A DNA stretch of 64,000 nt from Microbacterium sp. SY138 (GTDB lineage: Bacteria; Actinomycetota; Actinomycetes; Actinomycetales; Microbacteriaceae), in contig NZ_CP155793.1 of assembly GCF_039729145.1 (NCBI RefSeq), positions 558,001 through 622,000 on the forward strand, read 5' to 3'. Below the pieces are notes generated by a model. It searched no databases. It saw nothing but the letters and a program-made list of their open reading frames with translations, and was not told the DNA's origin. Positions 23,445-32,146 of this stretch are shown here, one piece after another (the first letter of the stretch is position 1; the number at the start of each line of letters is the position of its first letter). Made by a program: the position numbers and the translations under genes.

Positions 23445-24626
23445 ATGACCGACGTCGTTCTCGCAGCGATCCTCGGCGTGCTCGGCGGCATCGTCCTCTC
23501 GGTGCTCCTCCTGCTCGCACGCCGACTCGCGCGCGGGGCCGCCGACCTCGGAAGCGACGCCGAACAGGCCGCCCTCACCGCACTGCATCAGGCGAGCCTG
23601 GCGGCGCCGCATCTGCGCGCCGGGCTCTCGGATCCCGATGTGGTCAAAGCCGCGCGTCACCTGCGAGTGCTGCTCGGCAGCGCGGCGGTCGCGATCGTGA
23701 GCGCGGAAGGCACGGTGTCGTTCGACGGTCCGTCCGATGGACTCGAATCCGCGGCCCGCCGCATCGCCGCCCAGGTCGGGGCCTCGGGGCGGAGGCAGGT
23801 GTTCCCGGCGCAGGGCAGGGAGGACGACCTGGAGGCGGTCGGTGCTCCGATCCTCGTCGACGGCCGGGTGGCCGGAGTCGTCGTGGCGTTCGCGGCACCG
23901 GTCAGGGCCGCGCTCGTGCGGGCGGCGGAAGAGATCGCCGACTGGTGTGCGGCCCAGGTCGAGCTCGGCGGACTCGATGCGCACCGGACGCAGCTGGCCG
24001 AGGCGGAGCTGCGCTCGCTGCGGGCGCAGATCTCTCCGCACTTCATCTACAACGCCCTCACGGCGATCGCCTCGTTCATCCTCACCGACCCCGCGCGGGC
24101 CAGGGAGCTGGTGCTCGAGTTCGCCGACTTCACGCGCTACTCGTTCCGCCGTCAGGGCGAGTTCACGACGATCGCGGAGGAACTCGGCAGCATCCACTCC
24201 TACCTCGAGCTCGAACGTGCACGCTTCGGCGATCGTCTGCGCGTCACGCTGCAGATCGCGCCGGAGACCCTGGCGACCGTCATCCCGTTCCTCTCGGTGC
24301 AGCCCCTGGTGGAGAACGCCGTCCGTCACGGTCTCGAACCGGGCGAAGGAGGAGGGGAGATCCGCATCGCCTCGCGCGACGACGGCACCCACACCGAGAT
24401 CACGGTCGAGGACGATGGCGTCGGCATGGATCCGGAAGCCTTGCGGACCACGCTGACGGCCGGTGACGACGGTGTGCACGTGGGGCTCCGCAACGTGGAC
24501 ACCCGGCTGCGCCAGCTGTATGGTGCCGACGGTGGACTGGTCGTCGAGACGAACACCGGCGCCGGTACCCTGGTGCGCATGCGGGTCCCGAAATCGCAGC
24601 CGCAGCACGACCCGGACAACGACTGA
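23445..24626 (+). CDS. LytS/BtsS-type sensor histidine kinase with GAF-like input domain
   Basis: The 393-residue protein has one N-terminal membrane helix (about residues 4-26), a GAF-like region (about 50-170), the His_kinase box LRAQISPHFIYNALTAIASF with the phosphorylated His, and an ATPase domain with LVENAVRHGL, DDGVGMD and GLRNVDTRL. LytS-class kinases pair with LytTR regulators. This one lacks the usual multi-helix 5TM-LYT sensor, so its signal is probably sensed in the cytoplasm. Its position between cstA-ybdD and a DUF485/symporter pair suggests it senses pyruvate, acetate or a related metabolic cue, by analogy with E. coli BtsSR and YpdAB. Confidence 0.92.
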   Translation: MTDVVLAAILGVLGGIVLSVLLLLARRLARGAADLGSDAEQAALTALHQASLAAPHLRAGLSDPDVVKAARHLRVLLGSAAVAIVSAEGTVSFDGPSDGLESAARRIAAQVGASGRRQVFPAQGREDDLEAVGAPILVDGRVAGVVVAFAAPVRAALVRAAEEIADWCAAQVELGGLDAHRTQLAEAELRSLRAQISPHFIYNALTAIASFILTDPARARELVLEFADFTRYSFRRQGEFTTIAEELGSIHSYLELERARFGDRLRVTLQIAPETLATVIPFLSVQPLVENAVRHGLEPGEGGGEIRIASRDDGTHTEITVEDDGVGMDPEALRTTLTAGDDGVHVGLRNVDTRLRQLYGADGGLVVETNTGAGTLVRMRVPKSQPQHDPDND

Positions 24627-24631
24627 CGATC

Positions 24632-25369
24632 ATGACGAACAGCGCGCCCTCGATCGACGTCCTCGTCGCGGATGACGAGAGACCCGCCCTCGACGAGCTC
24701 GTCCATCTGCTGCGTACCGACACCCGGGTCGGTGAGATCCTCACGGCGACGTCGGGGGCGGAGGCGCTGCGGCTGCTGTCGGAACGGGCGGTGCGGATCG
24801 CCTTCCTCGACATCCACATGCCGGGCCTGACCGGGATGGAGCTCGCGCGGGCGCTGCTGACCCTCGCCGAACCTCCGGCGGTCGTGTTTGTCACCGCCGA
24901 CGAGGCGAAGGCGGTGGAGGCGTTCGAGCTGCGTGCCGCCGACTATCTGCTCAAGCCCGTGCGCCTCGAGCGTCTGCGGCGGGCGGTCGACCGGGTGGTC
25001 GAGCTCGGAGACGCCGCGGCATCGGGCGACGACGAGATGCTGCCGGTCACGGTCGGCTCGGTCGTGCGGTTCGTGAAACGCAGCGACGTGCGCTGGGTGC
25101 GGGCGCAGGGGGACTACTCCCGACTGCACACCGGAGATGGGACGGGTCATCTGGTGCGCATCCCGATCTCGGAGCTGGAGGCGCGATGGGCGGATGCCGG
25201 GTTCCTCCGCATCCACCGCTCTTCGCTCGTGCGCATCGCCGCCGTGACCGAGGCGCGGCTGTCGGGGCCGGAGCCCACCGTGTCGATCGGTGCGACCTCT
25301 CTCCCGGTCAGCCGGCGACTGGTACCCGCGGTGCGCGACGCGCTGCTGCGCGGAGAGGGGGCAGGATGA
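24632..25369 (+). CDS. LytTR-family response regulator
   Basis: The 245-residue protein has a receiver domain at the N-terminus (ADDERP acidic pocket, phospho-acceptor Asp in FLDIHMPG, Lys in YLLKPV) and a LytTR DNA-binding domain at the C-terminus (VRWVRAQGDYSRLHT, FLRIHRSSLV). It is the partner of the kinase five bases upstream and should bind paired direct repeats near target promoters, probably cstA and the symporter operon. No LytTR site pair was confidently located. Its stop overlaps the DUF485 start (ATGA), so the regulator and transporter genes are co-transcribed. Confidence 0.93.
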   Translation: MTNSAPSIDVLVADDERPALDELVHLLRTDTRVGEILTATSGAEALRLLSERAVRIAFLDIHMPGLTGMELARALLTLAEPPAVVFVTADEAKAVEAFELRAADYLLKPVRLERLRRAVDRVVELGDAAASGDDEMLPVTVGSVVRFVKRSDVRWVRAQGDYSRLHTGDGTGHLVRIPISELEARWADAGFLRIHRSSLVRIAAVTEARLSGPEPTVSIGATSLPVSRRLVPAVRDALLRGEGAG

Positions 25370-25740
25370 CCGAGAAGCCGAAGCGGGTTCGTGTGACGGC
25401 CGATCTGCCCGATCGGAGGCCGACCACCTTCACCCGCGGCATCGCGCTCCCCGGCTCGCCCGTCGACGAGGCGGATGCCGTGTATGCGCGCGCCCTGATG
25501 CGCAGTCAGCTCCGGCTCGCGCTCGGGACCGTCGCGGGGTTCGTCGTCGTGGTGATCGCGCTGACCCTGACGATCGCTCTCGTCCCCGAGGTCGGACAGG
25601 TCGTGGTCTGGGGCCTGCCGCTGTCGTGGCTGCTGCAGGCCTACGCGTTCTATCCGATCATCCTCGTGTTCGCGGTGCTCTACGTGCGCACGGCCGCCCG
25701 CAACGAGCGCCGATACCGCGCGCTCCGGGATCGCGAATGA
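25366..25740 (+). CDS. DUF485 family membrane protein (symporter accessory)
   Basis: The 124-residue protein has a polar N-terminus and two hydrophobic helices (LALGTVAGFVVVVIALTLTIAL and PLSWLLQAYAFYPIILVFAVLY) separated by a short loop, ending in a basic RNERRYRALRDRE tail. DUF485 proteins (E. coli YjcH type) are encoded immediately before acetate/monocarboxylate sodium:solute symporters such as ActP and MctC. It overlaps both the regulator upstream and the symporter downstream by four bases each, so tight coupling is certain from the layout. The biochemical role of the family is not known. Confidence 0.88.
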   Translation: MTEKPKRVRVTADLPDRRPTTFTRGIALPGSPVDEADAVYARALMRSQLRLALGTVAGFVVVVIALTLTIALVPEVGQVVVWGLPLSWLLQAYAFYPIILVFAVLYVRTAARNERRYRALRDRE

Positions 25741-27194
25741 ACGCGGTGCTCGACCTCATCGGCGTCGCGCTCGTCATCGTCGCGACCCTGCTGATCGGCA
25801 TCTACGGCCTGCGCATCTCGCGCACGACGGGGGACTTCTTCGTGGCGTCGCGCACCGTGCGGCCGGTGTGGAACGCGTCGGCGATCAGCGGCGAGTACCT
25901 CTCAGCCGGCACTTTCCTCGGACTGTCGGGTCTCGTGCTGCTCGACGGCGCCCGGGGCTTCTGGTTCCCGATCGGCTATGCGGCCGGCTACCTGCTGGTG
26001 CTCGCGTTCGTGGCGGCGCCGCTCCGACGCAGCGGCGCCTACACGATCCCGGACTTCATCGAGGCGCGGCTGGAGTCGACGTCGGCCCGGCGCGTGACCA
26101 GCATCGCGGTGCTGGTGATCGGCTGGCTCTACATCGTGCCGCAGCTGCACGGAGCGGGGCTGACGCTCCTCGTCGTGGCCGGCCTTCCGGAATGGGTGGG
26201 GGCCGTGACCGTCGCGGTGCTCGTGGCGGCGGCGGTCGCCGCGGGCGGCATGCGAGCCATCACCTATGTGCAGGCGTTCCAGTACTGGCTCAAGCTCACG
26301 GCGCTCCTGGTGCCGGTGGTGTTCATCGCGTTCGCCCTCAGCGACGGTCCGCACGACGTCGATCCCGCGCTGGTGTTCCCCGTCGAGGCCGGGCCCTCGG
26401 GCTTCGACGCGTATGAGACGGCATCCCTGTTGCTCGCACTGCTGTTGGGGACGATGGGGCTCCCGCACGTGCTGGTGCGGTTCTACACGAGTCCGACCGG
26501 GGTGTCGGCGCGGCGGACCACCGTCATCGTGATCGGCATGGTGAGCGCGTTCTATGCGGTGTCGAGCACGATGGGGCTGCTGGCGCGCATCGCCGCTCCC
26601 GACCTCGCGGTTCCCGGTGTCGCCGACACGGTGGTGCTGCTGTTGCCGTCGCGCGTGTTCCCCGGAGCGTTCGGCGAACTGCTGACCGCGCTGATCGTCG
26701 CGGGGGCGTTCGCGGCGTTCCTGGCGACATCGGCCGGTCTCGTCGTGTCGCTCGCGGGCGTGATCAGCCAGGACGTGTTCTCCGGCTCGGTGCGGTCGTT
26801 CCGCCTGTCGGCCGTGCTCTGTGCGCTGGTGCCGCTCGTGGTGGCGCTGCTCACGGCACCGGCCGGCCTCGGGTCGAGCGTCGGCGTGGTGTTCGTGGTG
26901 GCGGCGTCGACGCTGTCGCCGGTCGTGCTGTTGGGAGTCTGGTGGCGAGGACTCACCGCCCGTGGCGCGGTCGCCGGGATGCTGTCGGGCGGGATCGCCG
27001 CCGGACTCGCGCTGCTGGTGCACGCGGCGGTCGGGGGAGTCGGAGTGGCCGCGCCCTACCTCGCGCAGCCCGCCGCCTGGACGATCCCGCTCGCCACGGC
27101 CGTGACGGTCGTGGTGTCGCTCCTCGATCCGCGGGGGCCGTCGCCGCGCACGGAGCGCTTCCTCGCTCGTGTGCACACGCCCGAGCGCGGCTGA
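25737..27194 (+). CDS. Sodium:solute symporter family monocarboxylate permease (ActP/MctC-like)
   Basis: The 485-residue protein has about 13 hydrophobic helices. SSS landmarks are TTGDFFVASRTVRPVWNASAISGEYLSAGTFLGLSG near the N-terminus, YTIPDFIEARL, and GTMGLPHVLVRFYT. The GEYLSAG stretch and the preceding DUF485 gene point to the acetate/pyruvate/propionate branch. It starts at ATG 25737, overlapping the DUF485 stop. At 485 residues it is shorter than ActP (~550). With cstA, the locus offers two energetically different uptake routes for small carboxylates under one two-component system. The pirin gene converges, with a single base between the stops. Confidence 0.93.
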   Translation: MNAVLDLIGVALVIVATLLIGIYGLRISRTTGDFFVASRTVRPVWNASAISGEYLSAGTFLGLSGLVLLDGARGFWFPIGYAAGYLLVLAFVAAPLRRSGAYTIPDFIEARLESTSARRVTSIAVLVIGWLYIVPQLHGAGLTLLVVAGLPEWVGAVTVAVLVAAAVAAGGMRAITYVQAFQYWLKLTALLVPVVFIAFALSDGPHDVDPALVFPVEAGPSGFDAYETASLLLALLLGTMGLPHVLVRFYTSPTGVSARRTTVIVIGMVSAFYAVSSTMGLLARIAAPDLAVPGVADTVVLLLPSRVFPGAFGELLTALIVAGAFAAFLATSAGLVVSLAGVISQDVFSGSVRSFRLSAVLCALVPLVVALLTAPAGLGSSVGVVFVVAASTLSPVVLLGVWWRGLTARGAVAGMLSGGIAAGLALLVHAAVGGVGVAAPYLAQPAAWTIPLATAVTVVVSLLDPRGPSPRTERFLARVHTPERG

Positions 27195-27195
27195 G

Positions 27196-28131
27196 TCAGA
27201 GTTTCCGGCTGCGCGGCATGAGCCGCACGTCAGGGAGCGGCGGAGCGGGGATGCGCACGTCGTGACCGTCGACCGCGCCGAAGCGGGGGGATGCCGCTCC
27301 CGTCACGGACTCCGCTTCCCACTCTTCGCGCGCCTCGACGATCTCGTCATGCGAGCGGCCGGCGAAGTTCCACCACATCACGAGGTCGTCCTCGAAGGGC
27401 GCGCCGCCGAGCAGGAACAGCAGGGCCCCCTCGGTGCTCGACACCTCGACGGTGTCGCGGGAGTCGCCGAGGTAGAGCAGTGCGTTGCGATCGAGCGGAT
27501 GCGCGGCCACCACGGCATCTCCCTCGACGAGCATGAGGGCGTGCTCCCAGTCGGAGCGCAGCGGCAGAAGCACACGCGAGCCGGGAGCGAGCACGATCTC
27601 GGCCCCGACGATCGGGGTGTGCACCGTGGCGGGTGAGCGCACGCCGGCGAACTCGCCGAGCACGACGGTGGCTTCGGCATCCGCTCCCTCGTCGGCCGAG
27701 ACGGTGAGTGCGGGCAGTGCGGTGTGCCGTTCGAACCCGGCAGCGCCGTGGCGGGCCGAATCCGGGAGCGCCACCCAGAACTGCAGCGCATCGAGGGGGA
27801 CGGGATCCTCGCCGATCGAGTACTCCGAGTGGGAGATCCCGTTGCCCGCGGTCATCAGGTTCAACTGCCCGCGGCGCAGGTCGGCGTCGCTGCCGAGCGA
27901 GTCGCGGTGACGGATCTCTCCGACGAGCGGCCAGGTCACGGTCTGCAGACCGATGTGGGGGTGCGGCTCGACCCGCATCTTCGTGTCGGCCGGTCCGAAC
28001 CGGTCGAGGAAGCACCAGGCGCCGATCGTGGGCAGGTTGCGGTGCGGTAGCGCGCGCAGCACGTTCATGCCGCGCACCCCGCCGAGCGGCACCTCGCGGG
28101 GCTCGAGGAGGAGGCGGTGCTGTCCGATCAT
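27196..28131 (-). CDS. Pirin family protein
   Basis: The 311-residue bicupin has the pirin metal site in the first cupin: PHPHIGLQTVTW supplies two His and HRDSLG a third, with the Glu expected near GISHSE. The C-terminal cupin contains LLFLLGGAPFEDDLVMWWNFAGRS. Bacterial pirins are iron or other metal proteins; some have quercetinase activity and others modulate pyruvate dehydrogenase or redox signalling. No role can be fixed here, though it adjoins the monocarboxylate locus. ATG 28131 overlaps the stop of the upstream GNAT gene by four bases. Confidence 0.9.
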   Translation of the reverse strand: MIGQHRLLLEPREVPLGGVRGMNVLRALPHRNLPTIGAWCFLDRFGPADTKMRVEPHPHIGLQTVTWPLVGEIRHRDSLGSDADLRRGQLNLMTAGNGISHSEYSIGEDPVPLDALQFWVALPDSARHGAAGFERHTALPALTVSADEGADAEATVVLGEFAGVRSPATVHTPIVGAEIVLAPGSRVLLPLRSDWEHALMLVEGDAVVAAHPLDRNALLYLGDSRDTVEVSSTEGALLFLLGGAPFEDDLVMWWNFAGRSHDEIVEAREEWEAESVTGAASPRFGAVDGHDVRIPAPPLPDVRLMPRSRKL

Positions 28132-28472
28132 TCGGCGCGGCCCGTCGGGTCCTCGTCCGCGGTTCCCACAGGTGCAGAGGGGGTCTTCGGCCAGCGAATC
28201 TCGGCACCGGCCACCTCGTGCGTCTCGAGGTACTTGGCGATGTACGGGCACAGCGGCACGATGGCGTCACCCCGTCCTGCCGCATCCGCCAGCGCCGCCG
28301 ATGCGAGCGTGCCCGCCAGGCCCTGGCCCTGGAACGCCGGGTCGATCTCGGTATGGATGAAGCGGATGGATCCGGGGCGCAGATCGTACGCCGCGAAGCC
28401 CGCGAGCACGTCGTCGGAACGGATCTCGTAGCGCGATTCCTCGTCGTTGCGGGTCACGGTGATGGCGGTCAT
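28128..28472 (-). CDS. Small GNAT-family N-acetyltransferase (YjdJ-like)
   Basis: The 114-residue protein matches the short acetyltransferase group: GFAAYDLRPGSIRFIHTEIDPAFQGQGLAGTLASAAL contains the acetyl-CoA loop (Q-G-Q-G-L-A), and CPYIAKYLETH closes the domain. ATG 28472 follows GAAGGAG; TAGGTT at 28500-28505 on the minus strand is a likely -10. It forms a two-gene operon with pirin through an ATGA overlap. The substrate is unknown. Confidence 0.88.
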   Translation of the reverse strand: MTAITVTRNDEESRYEIRSDDVLAGFAAYDLRPGSIRFIHTEIDPAFQGQGLAGTLASAALADAAGRGDAIVPLCPYIAKYLETHEVAGAEIRWPKTPSAPVGTADEDPTGRAE

Positions 28473-28666
28473 CGGCTGCTCCTTCGAACGGATGCCTCCA
28501 ACCTACGCCCCGCGTGCGCGGTCGGGCCCGGCGAAAACCCAGGCCGTCTGCTGCCGCACCGGCGCGTCGGAGTGCGACACTCCATGGGGGAGGCAGGTGG
28601 CCTGGGTTTCGGCAGTGGGGCGGTCGAGGGTGTGGAGGAAGCGCCTCCCGCGTCGGCGGGGGTCGT

Positions 28667-28672
28667 TACGCT
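28667..28672 (+). promoter_or_regulatory. -10 element (TACGCT) of a leaderless recQ transcript
   Basis: TACGCT is followed by GGAGGG and ATG 28679. The GGAGGG touches the ATG and is too close to act as a Shine-Dalgarno, which favours leaderless translation. Confidence 0.45.
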
Positions 28673-28678
28673 GGAGGG

Positions 28679-30700
28679 ATGCCGCAGACTCCCCGTGACC
28701 CGTACGCGGACCTGCCGTACGCCGACGAGCCCTACGACGACGGTTGGGAGTCGTCCGCCCCGCCCGAGCCGATGGACTGGGAGCCGCAGGGGGCGGGCTA
28801 CGAGCCGCCGCTCGACTGGGGTCAGGGGCCGGTCACTCCGGTGGCCCCCGCATCCGCGGCTCCGGCCGCTCGTCGCGCGACACCGAGCCGGTACGCGACC
28901 GCGCGCGAGGCTCTGCACACCGTCTTCGGCTACGACGAGTTCCGCGGCGACCAGGCGGCGATCGTCGAGCAGGTCATCGCCGGCGGAGACGCCGTCGTGT
29001 TGATGCCGACCGGTGGCGGAAAGAGCATCACCTACCAGGTGCCCGCCCTCGTCCGTGAGGGCACGGGCCTCGTGATCAGCCCGCTCATCGCGCTCATGCA
29101 CGACCAGGTCGATGCCCTGCGGGCCAACGGTGTGAAGGCCGCCTACCTCAACTCCACCCAGGCGATCGACGAGCGTCGCGAGGTCGAGCGGGCCTACGTC
29201 GACGGCGAGCTCGACCTCATCTACGTCGCCCCGGAGCGCCTCTCGAACGCGCAGACCACCGCGCTGCTGCAGCGCGGATCGCTCAGCGTCATCGCGATCG
29301 ACGAGGCGCACTGCGTGTCGCAGTGGGGGCATGACTTCCGCCCCGACTACCTGACGCTCGGCGACCTGGGGGAGCGGTTCCCCGGGGTGCCGCGCATGGC
29401 GCTCACGGCGACGGCGACCGCGGCGACGCACAAGGAGATCACCGAGCGGCTGCACCTCGAGGGCGCTGCCCACTTCGTCGCGAGCTTCGACCGCCCGAAC
29501 ATCCAGTACCGCATCGTGCCGAAGGTCGATCCGCGCAAGCAGCTCGTCCAGTTCATCCGCTCGCAGCCGGAAGGCGCGGCAGGGATCGTCTACGCGCTCA
29601 GCCGCAAATCGGTCGAGCAGACGGCGACCTCTCTCGCCGCCCAGGGGTTCGATGCGCTGCCGTACCACGCGGGTCTGCCCGCCGAGGTGCGGGCGGCCAA
29701 CCAGGCGCGCTTCCTCCGTGAAGACGGCGTGGTCATGGTCGCGACCATCGCGTTCGGCATGGGCATCGACAAGCCCGACGTGCGCTTCGTCGCGCACATC
29801 GATCTGCCGAAGTCGGTCGAGGGCTACTACCAGGAGACCGGTCGCGCCGGCCGCGACGGCGAGCCCTCTGTGGCGTGGATGGCGTACGGTCTGGGCGACG
29901 TCGTGCAGCAGCGCCGGCTCATCGACCAGAGCCCCGGCGACCGCACGTTCAAGATGCGGATGGGCCAGCACCTCGACGCGATGCTCGCGCTGTGCGAGAC
30001 CGTGGAGTGCCGCCGGCAGAACCTGCTGGGGTACTTCGGTCAGGAATCGCAGCCCTGTGGCAACTGCGACACGTGCCTCGAGAACACCGAGACGTTCGAC
30101 GGGCTCGTGCCCGCGCAGAAGCTGCTCTCGACGATCGTGCGGCTGAAGCGTGAGCGCAATCAGGCGTTCGGTGCCGGCCACCTGATCGACATCCTCCGCG
30201 GCGCCTCGACCGAGCGCATCCGGCAGCAGGGACACGAGAAGCTCGCGACCTACGGCATCGGCAACGACCTCTCCGATCAGGACTGGCGCAGCGTCGTCCG
30301 GCAGCTCCTCGCCCGTGGCATCCTGGTCGCGCAGGGCGACTACGGCACCCTCGCTCCCGGAGAGCAGGCCGCCGGAGTGCTGCGCGGCGAGACGGCTGTA
30401 CCGCTGCGCAAGGACACGATCGGGCGTCCGACCTCGTCCGGTCGGGCTCGCAAGGCCAGTGCCGCCGATGCCCTGGACGCCGGAGACCGGGGTCTGTTCG
30501 AGGCGCTGCGCACCTGGCGGGCCGAGACCGCCCGCGAGCAGGGCGTCCCCGCCTACATCGTATTCGGGGACGCGACCCTGCGCGCGCTCGCGGAGCATCG
30601 TCCTGCCTCCCTCGCCGACCTCGACGGGATCACCGGCATCGGCGCGAAGAAACGCGAGGCGTACGGCAAGGGTGTTCTCGCGGTCATCGCTGCGGCCTGA
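28679..30700 (+). CDS. recQ: ATP-dependent DNA helicase RecQ
   Basis: The 673-residue protein has a helicase core with Walker A MPTGGGKS, DEAH in AIDEAHCVSQWGHDFRPDY (the RecQ aromatic-rich loop), TATAT and QETGRAGRDG. A zinc-binding RQC region (CRRQNLLGYFGQ...CGNCDTC) and a C-terminal HRDC domain (last ~80 residues) follow. It unwinds duplex and recombination intermediates 3' to 5' in repair. Unusual is a ~70-residue acidic, Tyr/Pro/Asp-rich N-terminal extension (PYADLPYADEPYDDGWE...) absent from E. coli RecQ and possibly a protein-docking segment. ATG 28679 is supported by the adjacent -10; the longer frame is shadow sequence. Confidence 0.95.
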   Translation: MPQTPRDPYADLPYADEPYDDGWESSAPPEPMDWEPQGAGYEPPLDWGQGPVTPVAPASAAPAARRATPSRYATAREALHTVFGYDEFRGDQAAIVEQVIAGGDAVVLMPTGGGKSITYQVPALVREGTGLVISPLIALMHDQVDALRANGVKAAYLNSTQAIDERREVERAYVDGELDLIYVAPERLSNAQTTALLQRGSLSVIAIDEAHCVSQWGHDFRPDYLTLGDLGERFPGVPRMALTATATAATHKEITERLHLEGAAHFVASFDRPNIQYRIVPKVDPRKQLVQFIRSQPEGAAGIVYALSRKSVEQTATSLAAQGFDALPYHAGLPAEVRAANQARFLREDGVVMVATIAFGMGIDKPDVRFVAHIDLPKSVEGYYQETGRAGRDGEPSVAWMAYGLGDVVQQRRLIDQSPGDRTFKMRMGQHLDAMLALCETVECRRQNLLGYFGQESQPCGNCDTCLENTETFDGLVPAQKLLSTIVRLKRERNQAFGAGHLIDILRGASTERIRQQGHEKLATYGIGNDLSDQDWRSVVRQLLARGILVAQGDYGTLAPGEQAAGVLRGETAVPLRKDTIGRPTSSGRARKASAADALDAGDRGLFEALRTWRAETAREQGVPAYIVFGDATLRALAEHRPASLADLDGITGIGAKKREAYGKGVLAVIAAA

Positions 30701-30738
30701 TCTGAGCCCTGACCATCACCGCCCGACTCCGCGCGCGC

Positions 30739-32013
30739 TCAGCGCGGAGGCAGCACGTCGTCGAGATGTGCGCGCAGGTGGGTGGCGATGTCGAGCCGCT
30801 CCCTGTCGTACAGCCACTGGTACTGCAGTCCGTCCCACATCGCGATGAGCCACGTGGCCTCGTGCGCGGGGTCGCGGTGCGCCGGTAGGTCGCCGTCGAC
30901 CTGGGCGAGCCGGAAGAGCTCGGTGAAGTAGTCGAGGGCGTTCGCGAACCGCATCGCGAAGTAGTCATGCGCGGGGTGGGTGGCGGGCACGGCCTCGCAC
31001 GACAACACCGCATACACCTCGATCAGACCGGGTTCCTCCTGCGCGCTGAGCGCGGCACCGTCGGGGATGCCGCGCAGCAGCTCGCCCGCTGACGCGGCGC
31101 CGGCGAACCCCTGGTTCTGGTTGATGGCGCTGTCGCGTTCGGTCAGGACGGCGCTGAGCAGCAGTTCCTTCGACGGGTAGTGGTGCAGCAGCGTCGACTT
31201 CGACACCCCGACCGCGGTCGCGATGTCCTGCAGGCTGGTGTCGCCGTAGCCGTCGCGGGCGAACAGGCGGGTCGCATCGGCGAGGATCTGCGCGCGACGA
31301 CGACGGCCGACCGCATAGCCGGGATCGACGTCGGCTGCAGCGGTCGTGCGCAGTGCGGGCAGGGGCCCCGCCGGGTCAGAGGTGTCCGACGAGGGCTCGT
31401 CGTCGGGGTTCCGCCACCCGAGCGGCAGTGCCCAGAGGTTCTCCCGCTCCTCGAGCATCTCCACCACGTCGACCCGATCAGGCAGATACTGCGACAGCAG
31501 CTGCAGCCCGTCCCATCCGGCGGTGTGTCGCACCGTCTCCCCGTCGACATCGCGATCGGCTGCGATGACGCCGTGGTGCTTCGCGTCTTCCAGGACGTCG
31601 ATGCTCAGCGAGCGGAGTCGGCAGTACCGGGCGCGCATCCGCTCGTGCGCAGGGTGTCCGGGAGCAGAGGCTTCGCCCGTGAGCGCGGCGAACAGCTCGA
31701 GGTAGCCCGCGGTGCGCGCGTTCCGTTCGGCGATGCCGGCGAACACCAGCTCGCCCGGCTCGGAGGCGGCCGAGATGGCGCTGAACACGGTCTCGTTCTC
31801 GGCTTCGAGCTCGGCGACCACTTCGCCGAGCAGGTCGTCCTTCGAGGCGAAATGGCCGAGGAGCCCTGGATGGCTGACGGAGGCCGCGGTGGCGATATCG
31901 CGCAGAGACGTCGACCGGTAGCCGCGGGTGACGAACAGATCGTGCGCCGCGGTCAGGATGCGCTGGCGCGTGGCGGCAGCGCGCGCGTGCCGGGAGCCGG
32001 TCGTCGTCGTCAT
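30739..32013 (-). CDS. Double-headed TetR-family regulator (two fused TetR modules)
   Basis: The 424-residue protein is about twice a normal TetR. Residues ~10-60 form one TetR DNA-binding domain (RILTAAHDLFVTRGYRSTSL...GHFASKDDLL), followed by a ligand domain to ~200. A linker and a second complete TetR unit starting near residue 222 (QILADATRLFARDGYGDTSL...HHYPSKELLL) follow. The modules differ in sequence but match in layout, so the fusion is an internal duplication or gene merger. ATG 32013 (MTTTTGSRHARAAA) was chosen because an in-frame ATG at 32052 lies inside the operator region. It diverges from the MFS-GH3 genes and probably represses them and itself via the two palindromes between. 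Confidence 0.9.
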   Translation of the reverse strand: MTTTTGSRHARAAATRQRILTAAHDLFVTRGYRSTSLRDIATAASVSHPGLLGHFASKDDLLGEVVAELEAENETVFSAISAASEPGELVFAGIAERNARTAGYLELFAALTGEASAPGHPAHERMRARYCRLRSLSIDVLEDAKHHGVIAADRDVDGETVRHTAGWDGLQLLSQYLPDRVDVVEMLEERENLWALPLGWRNPDDEPSSDTSDPAGPLPALRTTAAADVDPGYAVGRRRRAQILADATRLFARDGYGDTSLQDIATAVGVSKSTLLHHYPSKELLLSAVLTERDSAINQNQGFAGAASAGELLRGIPDGAALSAQEEPGLIEVYAVLSCEAVPATHPAHDYFAMRFANALDYFTELFRLAQVDGDLPAHRDPAHEATWLIAMWDGLQYQWLYDRERLDIATHLRAHLDDVLPPR

Positions 32014-32047
32014 CGCATCCTCCTTCCGCATCCTATCCTCGCTCATT

Positions 32048-32089
32048 ACCAATCGGTCTGGTTTCAGTTACCAGATGGTCGAGATTGGT
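32048..32089. promoter_or_regulatory. Twin operator-like palindromes between the TetR and MFS genes
   Basis: ACCAATCGGTCTGGT (32048-32062) and ACCAGATGGTCGAGATTGGT (32070-32089) both have ACCA...TGGT arms, typical of TetR operators. They fill the divergent promoter region. TATCGT (32091-32096) is a plausible -10 for the MFS gene, so the second site would lie across its -35. Confidence 0.6.
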
Positions 32090-32146
32090 GTATCGTCATC
32101 CCAGACCGCATCGCCCGAAGACGTGCGGTGAATCGAAAGGACTGTC

